A DNA stretch of 5,354 nucleotides from Pyrinomonadaceae bacterium (GCA_026786155.1 JAJAYR010000498.1:1-5354); one strand, 5' to 3'; counted from the first letter of the stretch, positions 1 to 5,324 are shown. The notes: a model not told the origin generated them from the letters alone. A program made the numbers and translations.

Positions 1-1008
1 CGGACGGATTTGGGTTATCGCGTCATTGGAATTATTGCCACCGAGAACACAGAGAAAAACAGAGAAAGTCAAAAAAACTTCTCTGTGAACTCTGTGAACT
101 CTGTGGCTAAAAATTTCTTCGATGTCGAAGTTGTCGGCAATTTGGAAGATTTGCCCGATGTTATTCGAGATTTGGCGATTCAGGAAGTCATCATCACCGA
201 CGACAGCGTGCCGAGCGAGAAACTTTTTGAAGCGATGATGCAAATCGGTCGCAAACAAAAAGTAGAATTCAGGCTCGCGCCGTCGCTGTTTAATTTTCTG
301 CCGCAGAAAACCAGCGTCGAACAAATCGGTATTTTGCCGATGGTCAGACTTTTCCGCGAACCGCTGTCGGACGCAGAAAAATTTATCAAACGCGCTTTCG
401 ATATTTTAATTGCGGCAATCGCCTTTATTTTGCTCGCGCCGGTTTGGATTTTAATCGCGCTCGGCATTAAATTCGATTCGCGCGGCGTGATTCTTTTCAA
501 ACAGGAGCGCGTCGGAATGGACGGGCGAAAATTTCTCTGCTACAAATTTCGGACGATGAAGGCGGACGCGGACGAAGAAATCCATCGCGCCGCGTATCGC
601 AAAAATATCGAAGGTCTGACCGAAGCCAACGCCGGAAGCGATGAAAATCCGGTTTTCGGGAAAGTCAAAAACGATTCGCGTGTTACCCGTTTCGGAAGGT
701 TTTTGCGGCGCACGAGCCTCGACGAATTGCCGCAGTTTTTAAATGTTCTAATCGGCGATATGAGCGTCGTTGGGGCGCGTCCGCCGATTCCTTATGAAGT
801 CGAAGATTACGACATCAAACATCGCAAAAGATTGGATATGAAGCCGGGCATTACCGGACTCTGGCAGGTTTCGGGCAGAAATCGGCTGACGTTTGAAGAA
901 ATGGTGCAGATTGATTTGTATTACATCGAAAATTGGTCTTTGTGGCTCGATTTGAAAATCATTCTGCTGACGCTGCCCGCCGTTCTGCGCGGCGACGGAG
1001 CGCGATAA
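1..1008 (+). CDS. Undecaprenyl-phosphate sugar phosphotransferase (bacterial sugar transferase family), 5'-partial
   Basis: The frame is open to the left edge (codons for R-T-D precede the TTG at 10), so the true start and N-terminal membrane segments are outside the window. Residue numbers here count that TTG as 1. The first part (LGYRVIGII, then VEVVGNLEDLPDVIRDLAIQEVII) matches the CoA/NAD-binding-like domain that precedes the catalytic domain in WcaJ/WbaP-like proteins. The bacterial sugar transferase domain (PF02397) spans about 123-332: KRAFDI (127-132), a hydrophobic re-entrant/membrane helix with a central Pro (about 131-153), FKQERVG, YKFRTM (178-183), TSLDELPQ (225-232) with the Asp-Glu catalytic pair D228/E229, then PGITGLWQVSGRN. 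The family transfers a sugar phosphate from a nucleotide sugar to undecaprenyl phosphate at the inner membrane face, starting exopolysaccharide or O-antigen repeat units; the sugar cannot be told. Two oddities are a repeat-derived insert at residues 11-37 and VGARP where VGPRP is usual. Confidence 0.93.
   Translation, partial: RTDLGYRVIGIIATENTEKNRESQKNFSVNSVNSVAKNFFDVEVVGNLEDLPDVIRDLAIQEVIITDDSVPSEKLFEAMMQIGRKQKVEFRLAPSLFNFLPQKTSVEQIGILPMVRLFREPLSDAEKFIKRAFDILIAAIAFILLAPVWILIALGIKFDSRGVILFKQERVGMDGRKFLCYKFRTMKADADEEIHRAAYRKNIEGLTEANAGSDENPVFGKVKNDSRVTRFGRFLRRTSLDELPQFLNVLIGDMSVVGARPPIPYEVEDYDIKHRKRLDMKPGITGLWQVSGRNRLTFEEMVQIDLYYIENWSLWLDLKIILLTLPAVLRGDGAR
46..117 (+). repeat. CTCTGTG-type palindromic repeat, copy 1, inside a coding sequence
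   Basis: Three 9-bp units (TCTGTGAAC, TCTGTGAAC, TCTGTGGCT) lie at 82-108 and are followed by AAAAATTT. Upstream, CACAGAG at 48-54 and ACAGAGAAAGT at 59-69 are the inverted arm. The segment 59-69 pairs with 77-86 with one bulge around an A-rich loop (70-76). The 9-bp period keeps the host reading frame, so the units read as repeated S-V-N. A second copy, inverted, is at 5259-5298; read on the minus strand it has the same order (CTCTGTGAA, CTCTGTGTC, CTCTGTGGC, then CTACAAATTT). This is a dispersed non-coding repeat type that here is translated. Confidence 0.85.
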
Positions 1009-1042
1009 AAAGGTAAATGGTAAAAGGTAAAAGGTGAAATAT
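1008..1042 (+). repeat. Heptamer tandem repeat (AAAAGGT)n
   Basis: Four 7-bp units directly follow the stop codon of the sugar transferase: AAAAGGT (1008-1014), AAATGGT (1015-1021), AAAAGGT (1022-1028), AAAAGGT (1029-1035), then GAAATAT. A related array in the opposite orientation lies beyond prmC at 1928-1966. The last unit (AAAGGTG) sits like a ribosome binding site four bases before an ATG at 1041. That ATG opens only a 9-codon frame (MIFFGEIAL, stop at 1068-1070), which ends 7 bases before the prmC ATG. Confidence 0.8.
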
Positions 1043-1077
1043 GATTTTCTTTGGCGAAATTGCTTTGTAAAGTTTTA

Positions 1078-1917
1078 ATGAATATCAGCGAAATTCTTAA
1101 AAGCGCGACGGAAGTTTTGCGTGAAAGCGGCGTTGCCGAACCGCGCCGCGAAGCCTTTTCGCTGCTGACTTTGAGTTTGCGTAAAAGTCAAATTTTTCTC
1201 ATCGCGCATTCCGAATATGAACTTTCCGGTGAAGAAGCAACGCACTTTCAAGATTTTTTGAAAAGACGCGCCCGCCGCGAGCCGTTTCAATATATTACCG
1301 GCAGACAGGAATTTTACGGTTTGGATTTCATCGTCTCGAAAGACGTTTTGATTCCGCGCCCGGAAACCGAGTTGCTGGTTGCGGCGGCGATTGAGATTTT
1401 GCGGGAAAATTCGCGCTTTTGCGAAGTCGGCGTTGGTTCGGGCTGTCTTTCGGTGGCGATTCTGCACGAAGTCGGAACGGCGACGGCAATCGGTTTAGAC
1501 GTTTCCGAAAAGGCTTTGGCGATTGCCGAAAAAAATGCGGAAACGCACCAAGTCGCCGAACGGCTGGAATTGAGAAAGTCCGATGTGTTTGAAAATTTGC
1601 ACGGCGAAAAGTTTGATTTAATCGTTTCCAATCCGCCTTATATTTCGGCTGAAGAAATGAAGACTCTGCAATTAGAAGTGCGCGATTACGAACCGGCGAC
1701 GGCTTTGACCGACGGCAAAGACGGGCTTTCCATTATCGCAAAAATTATTAAAGACGCGCCGCGATTTTTGAATGAACGAGGCTTTTTACTTTTGGAAATC
1801 GGTCATCAACAATCCGCCGACGTTAGAAGAATGTTTGATAAAACCATCTGGCGTAGTGTCGAATCATTGCCCGATTTTCAGAGAATCGAACGAGTCATCA
1901 AAGCGCGGAAGATGTAA
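1078..1917 (+). CDS. prmC: Peptide chain release factor N5-glutamine methyltransferase PrmC (HemK)
   Basis: 279 residues from the ATG at 1078, the usual family length (about 280). In-frame TTG codons at 1051 and 1060 could extend it by up to 9 residues, but MNISEIL matches typical PrmC N-termini better. An all-helical N-terminal domain (about 1-80, with RREPFQYITGRQEFYG near its end) binds the release factor. It is followed by the IPRPETE signature (92-98) and a Rossmann-fold SAM-methyltransferase domain with the SAM-binding loop EVGVGSG (about 116-122), an acidic residue after the second strand (GLD, about 139-141) and the catalytic NPPY motif (185-188). PrmC is a cytoplasmic enzyme that methylates the Gln of the GGQ motif in RF1 and RF2, giving efficient translation termination. 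Often prmC follows prfA; here the upstream neighbour is the sugar transferase and prfA is not seen. No strong Shine-Dalgarno precedes the ATG. Confidence 0.95.
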   Translation: MNISEILKSATEVLRESGVAEPRREAFSLLTLSLRKSQIFLIAHSEYELSGEEATHFQDFLKRRARREPFQYITGRQEFYGLDFIVSKDVLIPRPETELLVAAAIEILRENSRFCEVGVGSGCLSVAILHEVGTATAIGLDVSEKALAIAEKNAETHQVAERLELRKSDVFENLHGEKFDLIVSNPPYISAEEMKTLQLEVRDYEPATALTDGKDGLSIIAKIIKDAPRFLNERGFLLLEIGHQQSADVRRMFDKTIWRSVESLPDFQRIERVIKARKM

Positions 1918-1927
1918 AATAAACACG

Positions 1928-1966
1928 ACTTTTGCCTTTTTACTTTTGCCTTTTTACTTTTCACCG
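1928..1966 (-). repeat. Heptamer tandem repeat, inverted relative to the array upstream of prmC
   Basis: On the plus strand ACTTTTGCCTTTTT occurs twice in tandem (1928-1941, 1942-1955), followed by ACTTTTCACC. On the minus strand this reads as 7-bp units GTGAAAA, GTAAAAA, GGCAAAA, GTAAAAA, GGCAAAA. That is the same G-rich-then-A4/5 heptamer pattern as 1008-1035 and includes the GGTGAAA end unit. It begins 11 bases after the prmC stop. The rest of the 1918-2073 intergenic stretch is AT-rich; I see no convincing -35/-10 pair in it and no terminator for prmC. Confidence 0.75.
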
Positions 1967-2060
1967 ACTTGTGGCTTACTATTTGCTATATTTCATCTGT
2001 TAAAAAATGTCGAGAAAGTTGTTTTGTTTTGATACATTTTTTCATGAATTTTCAGAATAA

Positions 2061-2066
2061 GAGGAG
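2061..2066 (+). promoter_or_regulatory. Ribosome binding site of the YtxH-type gene
   Basis: GAGGAG lies seven bases before the ATG at 2074. It is the clearest Shine-Dalgarno sequence in the window and fixes the start of the gene. The organism therefore uses SD-led initiation, in contrast to the M48 peptidase gene, which shows none. Confidence 0.8.
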
Positions 2067-2073
2067 ATAAATT

Positions 2074-2595
2074 ATGAAATACGAATACGAAAAAGAAGAA
2101 ACGAGCGCGACGACGAAATTAACCTATTTGCTGGTCGGCGGCGGCATCGGTGCGATTTTAGCGTTACTGTTTGCGCCGAAATCAGGCGAAGAACTGCGCG
2201 GCGATATTGCCGACGTAACCCGCAAAGGTGTGGAAAAAGGCAAGGAAACAGCCGCTTTGGTCGGCGATAAAGCCGGTGAGTATTATGAAGTTACCCGCGA
2301 TAAAGCCGGTGAACTTTATTCGACAGCGCAGGACAAAGCGGGCGAACTTTACGCGACGGCGCAGGACAAGGCGAGCGAAGTTTATGCGACGGCGCAGGAC
2401 AAAGCGGGTGTTATTGCCGATAAAGCGGGTGAAATCGCCGACAAAGCCAAAGGCGCGGTTTCGGGTGCTTCAAATCCTTTTACCGCCGCGATAGAAGCCG
2501 GTAAAGACGCTTATACCGACGAAAAACGCCGCAACGAATCGAAGGCGATTACCGAAGGTCGTCCGGCAGTTCCGAAAGCACACGACGATAAATAG
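2074..2595 (+). CDS. YtxH-domain membrane-anchored protein with 11-residue helical repeats
   Basis: 173 residues. A short charged N-terminus leads into a glycine-rich membrane helix (about 17-34, LLVGGGIGAILALLFAP) and then PKSGEELR, which together are the signature of the YtxH family (PF12732). The protein continues as a hydrophilic Ala/Lys/Glu-rich helical rod with four 11-residue repeats of the form DKAGELYATAQ (65-108), then two 6-residue DKAG[VE]I[AV]-type units and a charged tail ending AHDDK. The repeats resemble amphipathic 11-mer repeats of LEA-like or apolipoprotein-like helices. The family's biochemical role is not established; in Bacillus subtilis ytxH belongs to a stress-induced operon with ytxG. 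Here the downstream gene, 12 bases away, is YtxG/DUF948-like, so the pairing is kept with the order reversed. I infer an envelope role under stress, not a defined activity. Confidence 0.85.
   Translation: MKYEYEKEETSATTKLTYLLVGGGIGAILALLFAPKSGEELRGDIADVTRKGVEKGKETAALVGDKAGEYYEVTRDKAGELYSTAQDKAGELYATAQDKASEVYATAQDKAGVIADKAGEIADKAKGAVSGASNPFTAAIEAGKDAYTDEKRRNESKAITEGRPAVPKAHDDK
2266..2397 (+). repeat. Four tandem 33-bp units encoding 11-residue repeats
   Basis: Four 33-bp units (132 bp) encode DKAGEYYEVTR, DKAGELYSTAQ, DKAGELYATAQ and DKASEVYATAQ. The last three are very similar at DNA level, sharing GCGCAGGACAA at unit junctions, which suggests recent unit duplication. Shorter DKAG units follow (from 2398), showing that the array decays into 6-residue periodicity. 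Confidence 0.85.
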
Positions 2596-2607
2596 AACAT
2601 CTAAAAT

Positions 2608-3147
2608 ATGAGTGCCAGCGAACCTATTTTTTGGATAATGATTGCTTCAATCGTCATCGCCATCTGTTTTATCGTGATGGCGTTGGCGTTGATTGCGATT
2701 GCTTTGACGGTAAAAAAAGTCATTGGAACGGTTAATCGCGTGGAAGAAAAAATTGACCCGCTGCTGACGCAGGTCAACGCGATGAGTGTGCAGGGCAAGG
2801 AAATTTCGGTGCAGTTCACGGAAATTTCCAATCATCTTTCGACGGCAACGAAGTACTTTTCCGAGTCCGCCGGACTTATCAAGGATGAAGTCGCCGAGAT
2901 AAAGTTACTCGTCGGGCAAACGGCGATAGTGGCAAAAGATAAAGTCGCGCTCGTTAGCCAGACGATTGACCGGACGCAGTTGCAGGTAACGACGACGGCG
3001 GATTTCGTGCAGGAAAAAATCGTCGTTCCGGCGCAGGAAATCGCGGCGGTAATGGCGGGCGTTCGGAAAGGCTTGGAAGTGTTATTCGCGCCTTCGCCGA
3101 AACGCATTGACCGCGTTTATACCGAAGACGAGATGTTTATCGGTTGA
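2608..3147 (+). CDS. DUF948/YtxG-like membrane-anchored coiled-coil protein
   Basis: 179 residues. An N-terminal membrane helix (about 8-35, FWIMIASIVIAICFIVMALA and onward) is followed by a long heptad-like helical region (about 36-135, VNRVEEKIDPLLTQVNAMS, then repeated polar/hydrophobic alternation). A C-terminal segment, VVPAQEIAAVMAGVRKGLEVLF (about 139-160, split here only as a description), resembles the conserved end of DUF948 proteins. The family has no known enzymatic activity; members look like single-pass anchors with a cytoplasmic coiled coil, and B. subtilis YtxG sits beside YtxH. The gene begins 12 bases after the YtxH stop without a clear Shine-Dalgarno, which suggests translational coupling in a two-gene operon that ends at the terminator 22 bases downstream. 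DUF948 assignment is from pattern and context; a generic chemoreceptor-like coiled coil is the alternative. Confidence 0.78.
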   Translation: MSASEPIFWIMIASIVIAICFIVMALALIAIALTVKKVIGTVNRVEEKIDPLLTQVNAMSVQGKEISVQFTEISNHLSTATKYFSESAGLIKDEVAEIKLLVGQTAIVAKDKVALVSQTIDRTQLQVTTTADFVQEKIVVPAQEIAAVMAGVRKGLEVLFAPSPKRIDRVYTEDEMFIG

Positions 3148-3168
3148 TTAAATTCGATTACAAAGATG

Positions 3169-3201
3169 AAAAGCGCGAAGCAAAATCTTCGCGCTTTTTT
3201 T
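3169..3201 (+). terminator. Rho-independent terminator of the YtxH/DUF948 operon
   Basis: AAAAGCGCGAAG (3169-3180) pairs perfectly with CTTCGCGCTTTT (3187-3198) around the 6-base loop CAAAAT. The T-run continues to 3201. It begins 22 bases after the stop of the DUF948-like gene. On the minus strand the stem is followed by TTTTCATCTTT, so it may also act weakly on transcription arriving from the convergent gene. Confidence 0.93.
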
Positions 3202-3415
3202 ATTAACTGGTGTTACGCAGCGAATGTTTTTTCGGGCTTTGCCCGCCGATGTGCGGAAAGGCTTCGCTTTTCCGGTCGTTATTCTCTTAATTTTTGCGGC
3301 TGTGCCGCCACCGTGAGGCGCAGCCTCGCTAAAAGTATGAGAAACTTAACGGAAAGGCAGAGCCTTTCCGCACATCGGGCGGCAGAGCCGCATTTTTGCG
3401 TAACATCAGTTATTA
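3201..3415. repeat. MITE-like palindromic element with terminal inverted repeats and six micro-hairpins
   Basis: The ends 3201-3219 and 3397-3415 are inverted copies (17 of 19 positions match; core ACTGRTGTTACGCA). A perfect 15-base inner pair follows (3248-3262, GATGTGCGGAAAGGC, with 3362-3376). Inside are six short hairpins with 3-base loops: CGGGC-ttt-GCCCG (3233-3245), GGAAAGGC-ttc-GCTTTTCC (3254-3272), GCGGC-tgt-GCCGC (3296-3308), GAGGC-gca-GCCTC (3315-3327), GGAAAGGC-aga-GCCTTTCC (3351-3369) and GCGGC-aga-GCCGC (3379-3391). There is no credible coding frame. The left end abuts the terminator T-run and the right end contains the TAA stop of the minus-strand hydrolase gene. It looks like a non-autonomous mobile repeat or a structured intergenic repeat; no transposase is present here. 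Confidence 0.75.
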
Positions 3416-4144
3416 ATTGTTAAAAACAATTGAATCGTTTATCTGCAAGTTTTTTATCTTGTCGGATAATCCGGCTTCCGCCGCTTTCTGCTTCAATAAT
3501 CGCAACGGTTCGTTCGGCGGTTCGTCCGACAAATCGAAGCGTCCGAAGTGCATCGGAATCAGCGCGGCGGCTTGGGCATCGAGAAATCCCTGAAACGCTT
3601 CGGACGGCTTGTTGGGATTGGCTTTCATAAACCAATTCGGCTGATACGCGCCGATGCCGATGAGAAAATAATCAATTTTCGGAAACAGTTCGGCGAGTTC
3701 TTTGTAATGACCGCCGAAACCGGAATCGCCGCTGAAATAAACGGTTTTGCCCGCGCCCTGAATGACGAATGCGCCCCACAAACGCCAATTTGTATCAAGT
3801 AGTCCGCGCCGCGACCAATGACGCGAAGGCAGAAAGGTGATTTCTATTTTATCGGTCGGCAGAGCGAATTGCTGATACCAGCCAGCCGTCTGAATTTCGA
3901 CGTTTGCCGAATTCCAATCGTTCAAAAGTTCGTCCATTCGCAAACTCGTGAGAATCTTCGCAGCGGGAAATTTCGCGGTCAGTTGTTTTATCGTCGTTTC
4001 GTCGCAATGGTCGCGGTGGTCGTGCGAGATTAAAATAAAATCAACTTTCCGCAGTTTTTCAATCGGCGACGGCGGCGTAACGTAGCGCGTAATCAGCGAC
4101 GGTTCGCCGAAAACCGGGTCGAGCAGAATATTCACGCCGTTCAC
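3413..4144 (-). CDS. NAPE-PLD/UlaG-like metallo-beta-lactamase-fold hydrolase, apparently N-terminally truncated
   Basis: 243 residues from GTG at 4144. The metal-binding motifs are intact: SHDHRDHCD (HxHxDH at 41-46), H109 in PSRHWSRRG, D140 in FSGDSGFG and H199 in IPMHFG. ILLDPVF near the start, HWSRRGL, LWGAFVI and IGAYQPNWFM are typical of the COG2220 / N-acyl phosphatidylethanolamine phospholipase D-like branch (PF12706), zinc-dependent hydrolases whose bacterial substrates are mostly unknown. Relatives normally start upstream with a strand carrying a W-x-G-H-[AS]-T/S motif before the G-x-x-[IV]-L-[TL]-D-P-V-F segment. Here an in-frame TGA lies immediately before the GTG, there is no Shine-Dalgarno, and that strand is missing. 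The start is therefore uncertain and the gene may be a decayed or shifted copy. Its stop codon falls inside the inverted-repeat element at 3201-3415. It is divergent from the M48 peptidase gene. Confidence 0.82.
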   Translation of the reverse strand: MNGVNILLDPVFGEPSLITRYVTPPSPIEKLRKVDFILISHDHRDHCDETTIKQLTAKFPAAKILTSLRMDELLNDWNSANVEIQTAGWYQQFALPTDKIEITFLPSRHWSRRGLLDTNWRLWGAFVIQGAGKTVYFSGDSGFGGHYKELAELFPKIDYFLIGIGAYQPNWFMKANPNKPSEAFQGFLDAQAAALIPMHFGRFDLSDEPPNEPLRLLKQKAAEAGLSDKIKNLQINDSIVFNN

Positions 4145-4250
4145 TCATTTATTTAGAATATAATGCGCGGATTATCGAGTAAAGATGAGTGCCGACAACT
4201 TCTAAACTTTTTCATTTCTCCTTCGTTTAATCTTTTAGACCTTTCCGGGT

Positions 4251-4279
4251 TTGAATTTTCCCGAATATCTATCTAAAAT
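4251..4279 (+). promoter_or_regulatory. Sigma70-type promoter of the M48 peptidase gene
   Basis: TTGAAT (4251-4256) and TAAAAT (4274-4279) are separated by exactly 17 bases, close to the TTGACA/TATAAT consensus. The -10 box ends six bases before the ATG at 4286, so the expected transcription start is at or very near that ATG. The rest of the 141-bp divergent spacer (4145-4285) is AT-rich. On its minus strand is AAGGAG just before an ATG (4215) that opens only 20 codons. Confidence 0.65.
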
Positions 4280-4285
4280 TTAGTT

Positions 4286-5257
4286 ATGCCAAAAAAAGAT
4301 TCAACAGCCGCCGTCGCCGAAAAATATTCGGTTCGATGCCGTTACTGCGGGCAGAAAAATTCCGTCCGCGAAGAATACAAAAACAACGAAGCCGTGTGCG
4401 GACGCTGCCGTCTGCCGTTGTCGAACGAACCGCATAAAAAGTTCGCCGATTTGAGCAAGCACGATTATATTCATCCGGCGGACAGCAAGGCTCTGGCGGC
4501 TTTGCGGGCGATTCCGGGAATTGATACGGCACTCAAAAAATTGCTGACCGTAACGGGCGAATCGGCGATTCGCGTGACATTTATGGCGAGCGCGATTAAA
4601 GTTACGCCGAAGCAGTGTCCCGATTTATACGCCAAACTGCAAATCGCCTGCACGACGCTCGGTGTTGATATGCCGGAACTCTATGTTCAGCAAAATCCGG
4701 TCGTCAACGCTTTTACGGGCGGAGTCGAAAAGCCGATTATCGTGCTTCATTCGGCTTTAATCGAGCGATTGAACGACGAAGAAACCTTAGCCGTCATCGC
4801 GCACGAAGTCGGACATATTCACGCCGAACACGTTTTATATTTGACGGCGGCGCGGTTGATTGAAGCCTTGACGAACGCTTCGCTCGCGCAATTAGTGCCG
4901 GGCGGCGATATTATTAAATTCCTCGTTTCCGCCGGAATCAGCAGCGCATTACTCGCGTGGGCGCGACGCGCTGAACTGTCGTGCGACCGCGCCGCGCTGC
5001 TCGTTACCCAAGACCCGCACGTTATCGGGCGCACGATGATGAAACTCTGCGGCGGAACTTTCGCGTCGAAAATTGACTACGATTTGTTTCTCGAACAAGC
5101 CCGCGAGTTTCAAAAAAACTACGACGAGAAAAAACTCGACAAATTCTGGGCTGATTTGCTCAACGCCGGACTGTCGCACCCGTTTCCCGTCTGGCGCGTG
5201 TCGGAAATTCTGAAATGGGTCGAAGACGGCGAATACGAAGAAATAATGAAGAAGTAA
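4286..5257 (+). CDS. M48-family zinc metallopeptidase with an N-terminal zinc ribbon
   Basis: 323 residues. The N-terminus has a four-cysteine zinc ribbon (C18-x2-C21 and C38-x2-C41). The peptidase domain follows, with MPELYVQQ and NAFTGG (141-146), the zinc motif HEVGH (173-177) inside IAHEVGHIHAEH, and the third ligand E230 in RRAELSCDRAALL, which matches the M48 E-x-x-x-D signature (D234). LSHPFPVWR (about 297-305) corresponds to the conserved S/T-HP-x-x-x-R segment. A hydrophobic stretch at about 199-225 may associate with the membrane, but there is no N-terminal signal or pair of N-terminal helices as in HtpX. By family it is a metalloendopeptidase, possibly in protein quality control; the substrate is unknown and the ribbon may mediate binding or regulation. 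No Shine-Dalgarno precedes the ATG, and the promoter at 4251-4279 would give a leaderless mRNA. It stands alone, divergent from the hydrolase gene. Confidence 0.9.
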   Translation: MPKKDSTAAVAEKYSVRCRYCGQKNSVREEYKNNEAVCGRCRLPLSNEPHKKFADLSKHDYIHPADSKALAALRAIPGIDTALKKLLTVTGESAIRVTFMASAIKVTPKQCPDLYAKLQIACTTLGVDMPELYVQQNPVVNAFTGGVEKPIIVLHSALIERLNDEETLAVIAHEVGHIHAEHVLYLTAARLIEALTNASLAQLVPGGDIIKFLVSAGISSALLAWARRAELSCDRAALLVTQDPHVIGRTMMKLCGGTFASKIDYDLFLEQAREFQKNYDEKKLDKFWADLLNAGLSHPFPVWRVSEILKWVEDGEYEEIMKK

Positions 5258-5258
5258 G

Positions 5259-5298
5259 AAATTTGTAGCCACAGAGGACACAGAGTTCACAGAGAGAA
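5259..5298 (-). repeat. CTCTGTG-type repeat, copy 2 (inverted relative to copy 1)
   Basis: It begins one base after the M48 peptidase stop codon. Plus strand: AAATTTGTAGCCACAGAGG, then ACACAGAG, then TTCACAGAGAGAAG. On the minus strand it reads as the 9-bp units CTCTGTGAA, CTCTGTGTC, CTCTGTGGC followed by TACAAATTT, closely matching 78-116. A clear second arm like the one in copy 1 is not seen. It is not a good intrinsic terminator. Confidence 0.82.
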
Positions 5299-5324
5299 GA
5301 ATTATCAGAAAGTGAAAAATCTGA

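Noticed and set aside
1772..2032. 86-codon plus-strand frame overlapping the end of prmC
   Set aside because: It is an out-of-frame shadow of prmC continuing into the heptamer repeat; the FAFLLLPFYF stretch is simply the repeat translated.
1983..2060. Promoter candidates upstream of the YtxH gene (TTGCTA, TTGTTT, TTGATA)
   Set aside because: None has an acceptable -10 box at 16-18 bases; the AT-rich sequence offers only chance half-matches.
2266..2397. Possible CRISPR or direct-repeat array
   Set aside because: The 33-bp units are contiguous with no spacers and code for an 11-residue protein repeat in a supported gene.
2228..2494. 88-codon Arg/Lys-rich frame inside the YtxH gene
   Set aside because: It is a +1 shadow of the 33-bp repeats, which stay open in several frames because of their regular composition.
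3296..3391. Possible tRNA or riboswitch within the hairpin cluster
   Set aside because: The hairpins have 3-base loops and no anticodon arm, CCA end or known aptamer core; symmetry points to a palindromic repeat.
3166..3423. 85-codon plus-strand frame through the palindromic element
   Set aside because: It runs over the terminator and the hairpins, its codons reflect palindromic DNA (Arg/Ala/Cys-rich), and it has no ribosome binding site or recognisable domain.
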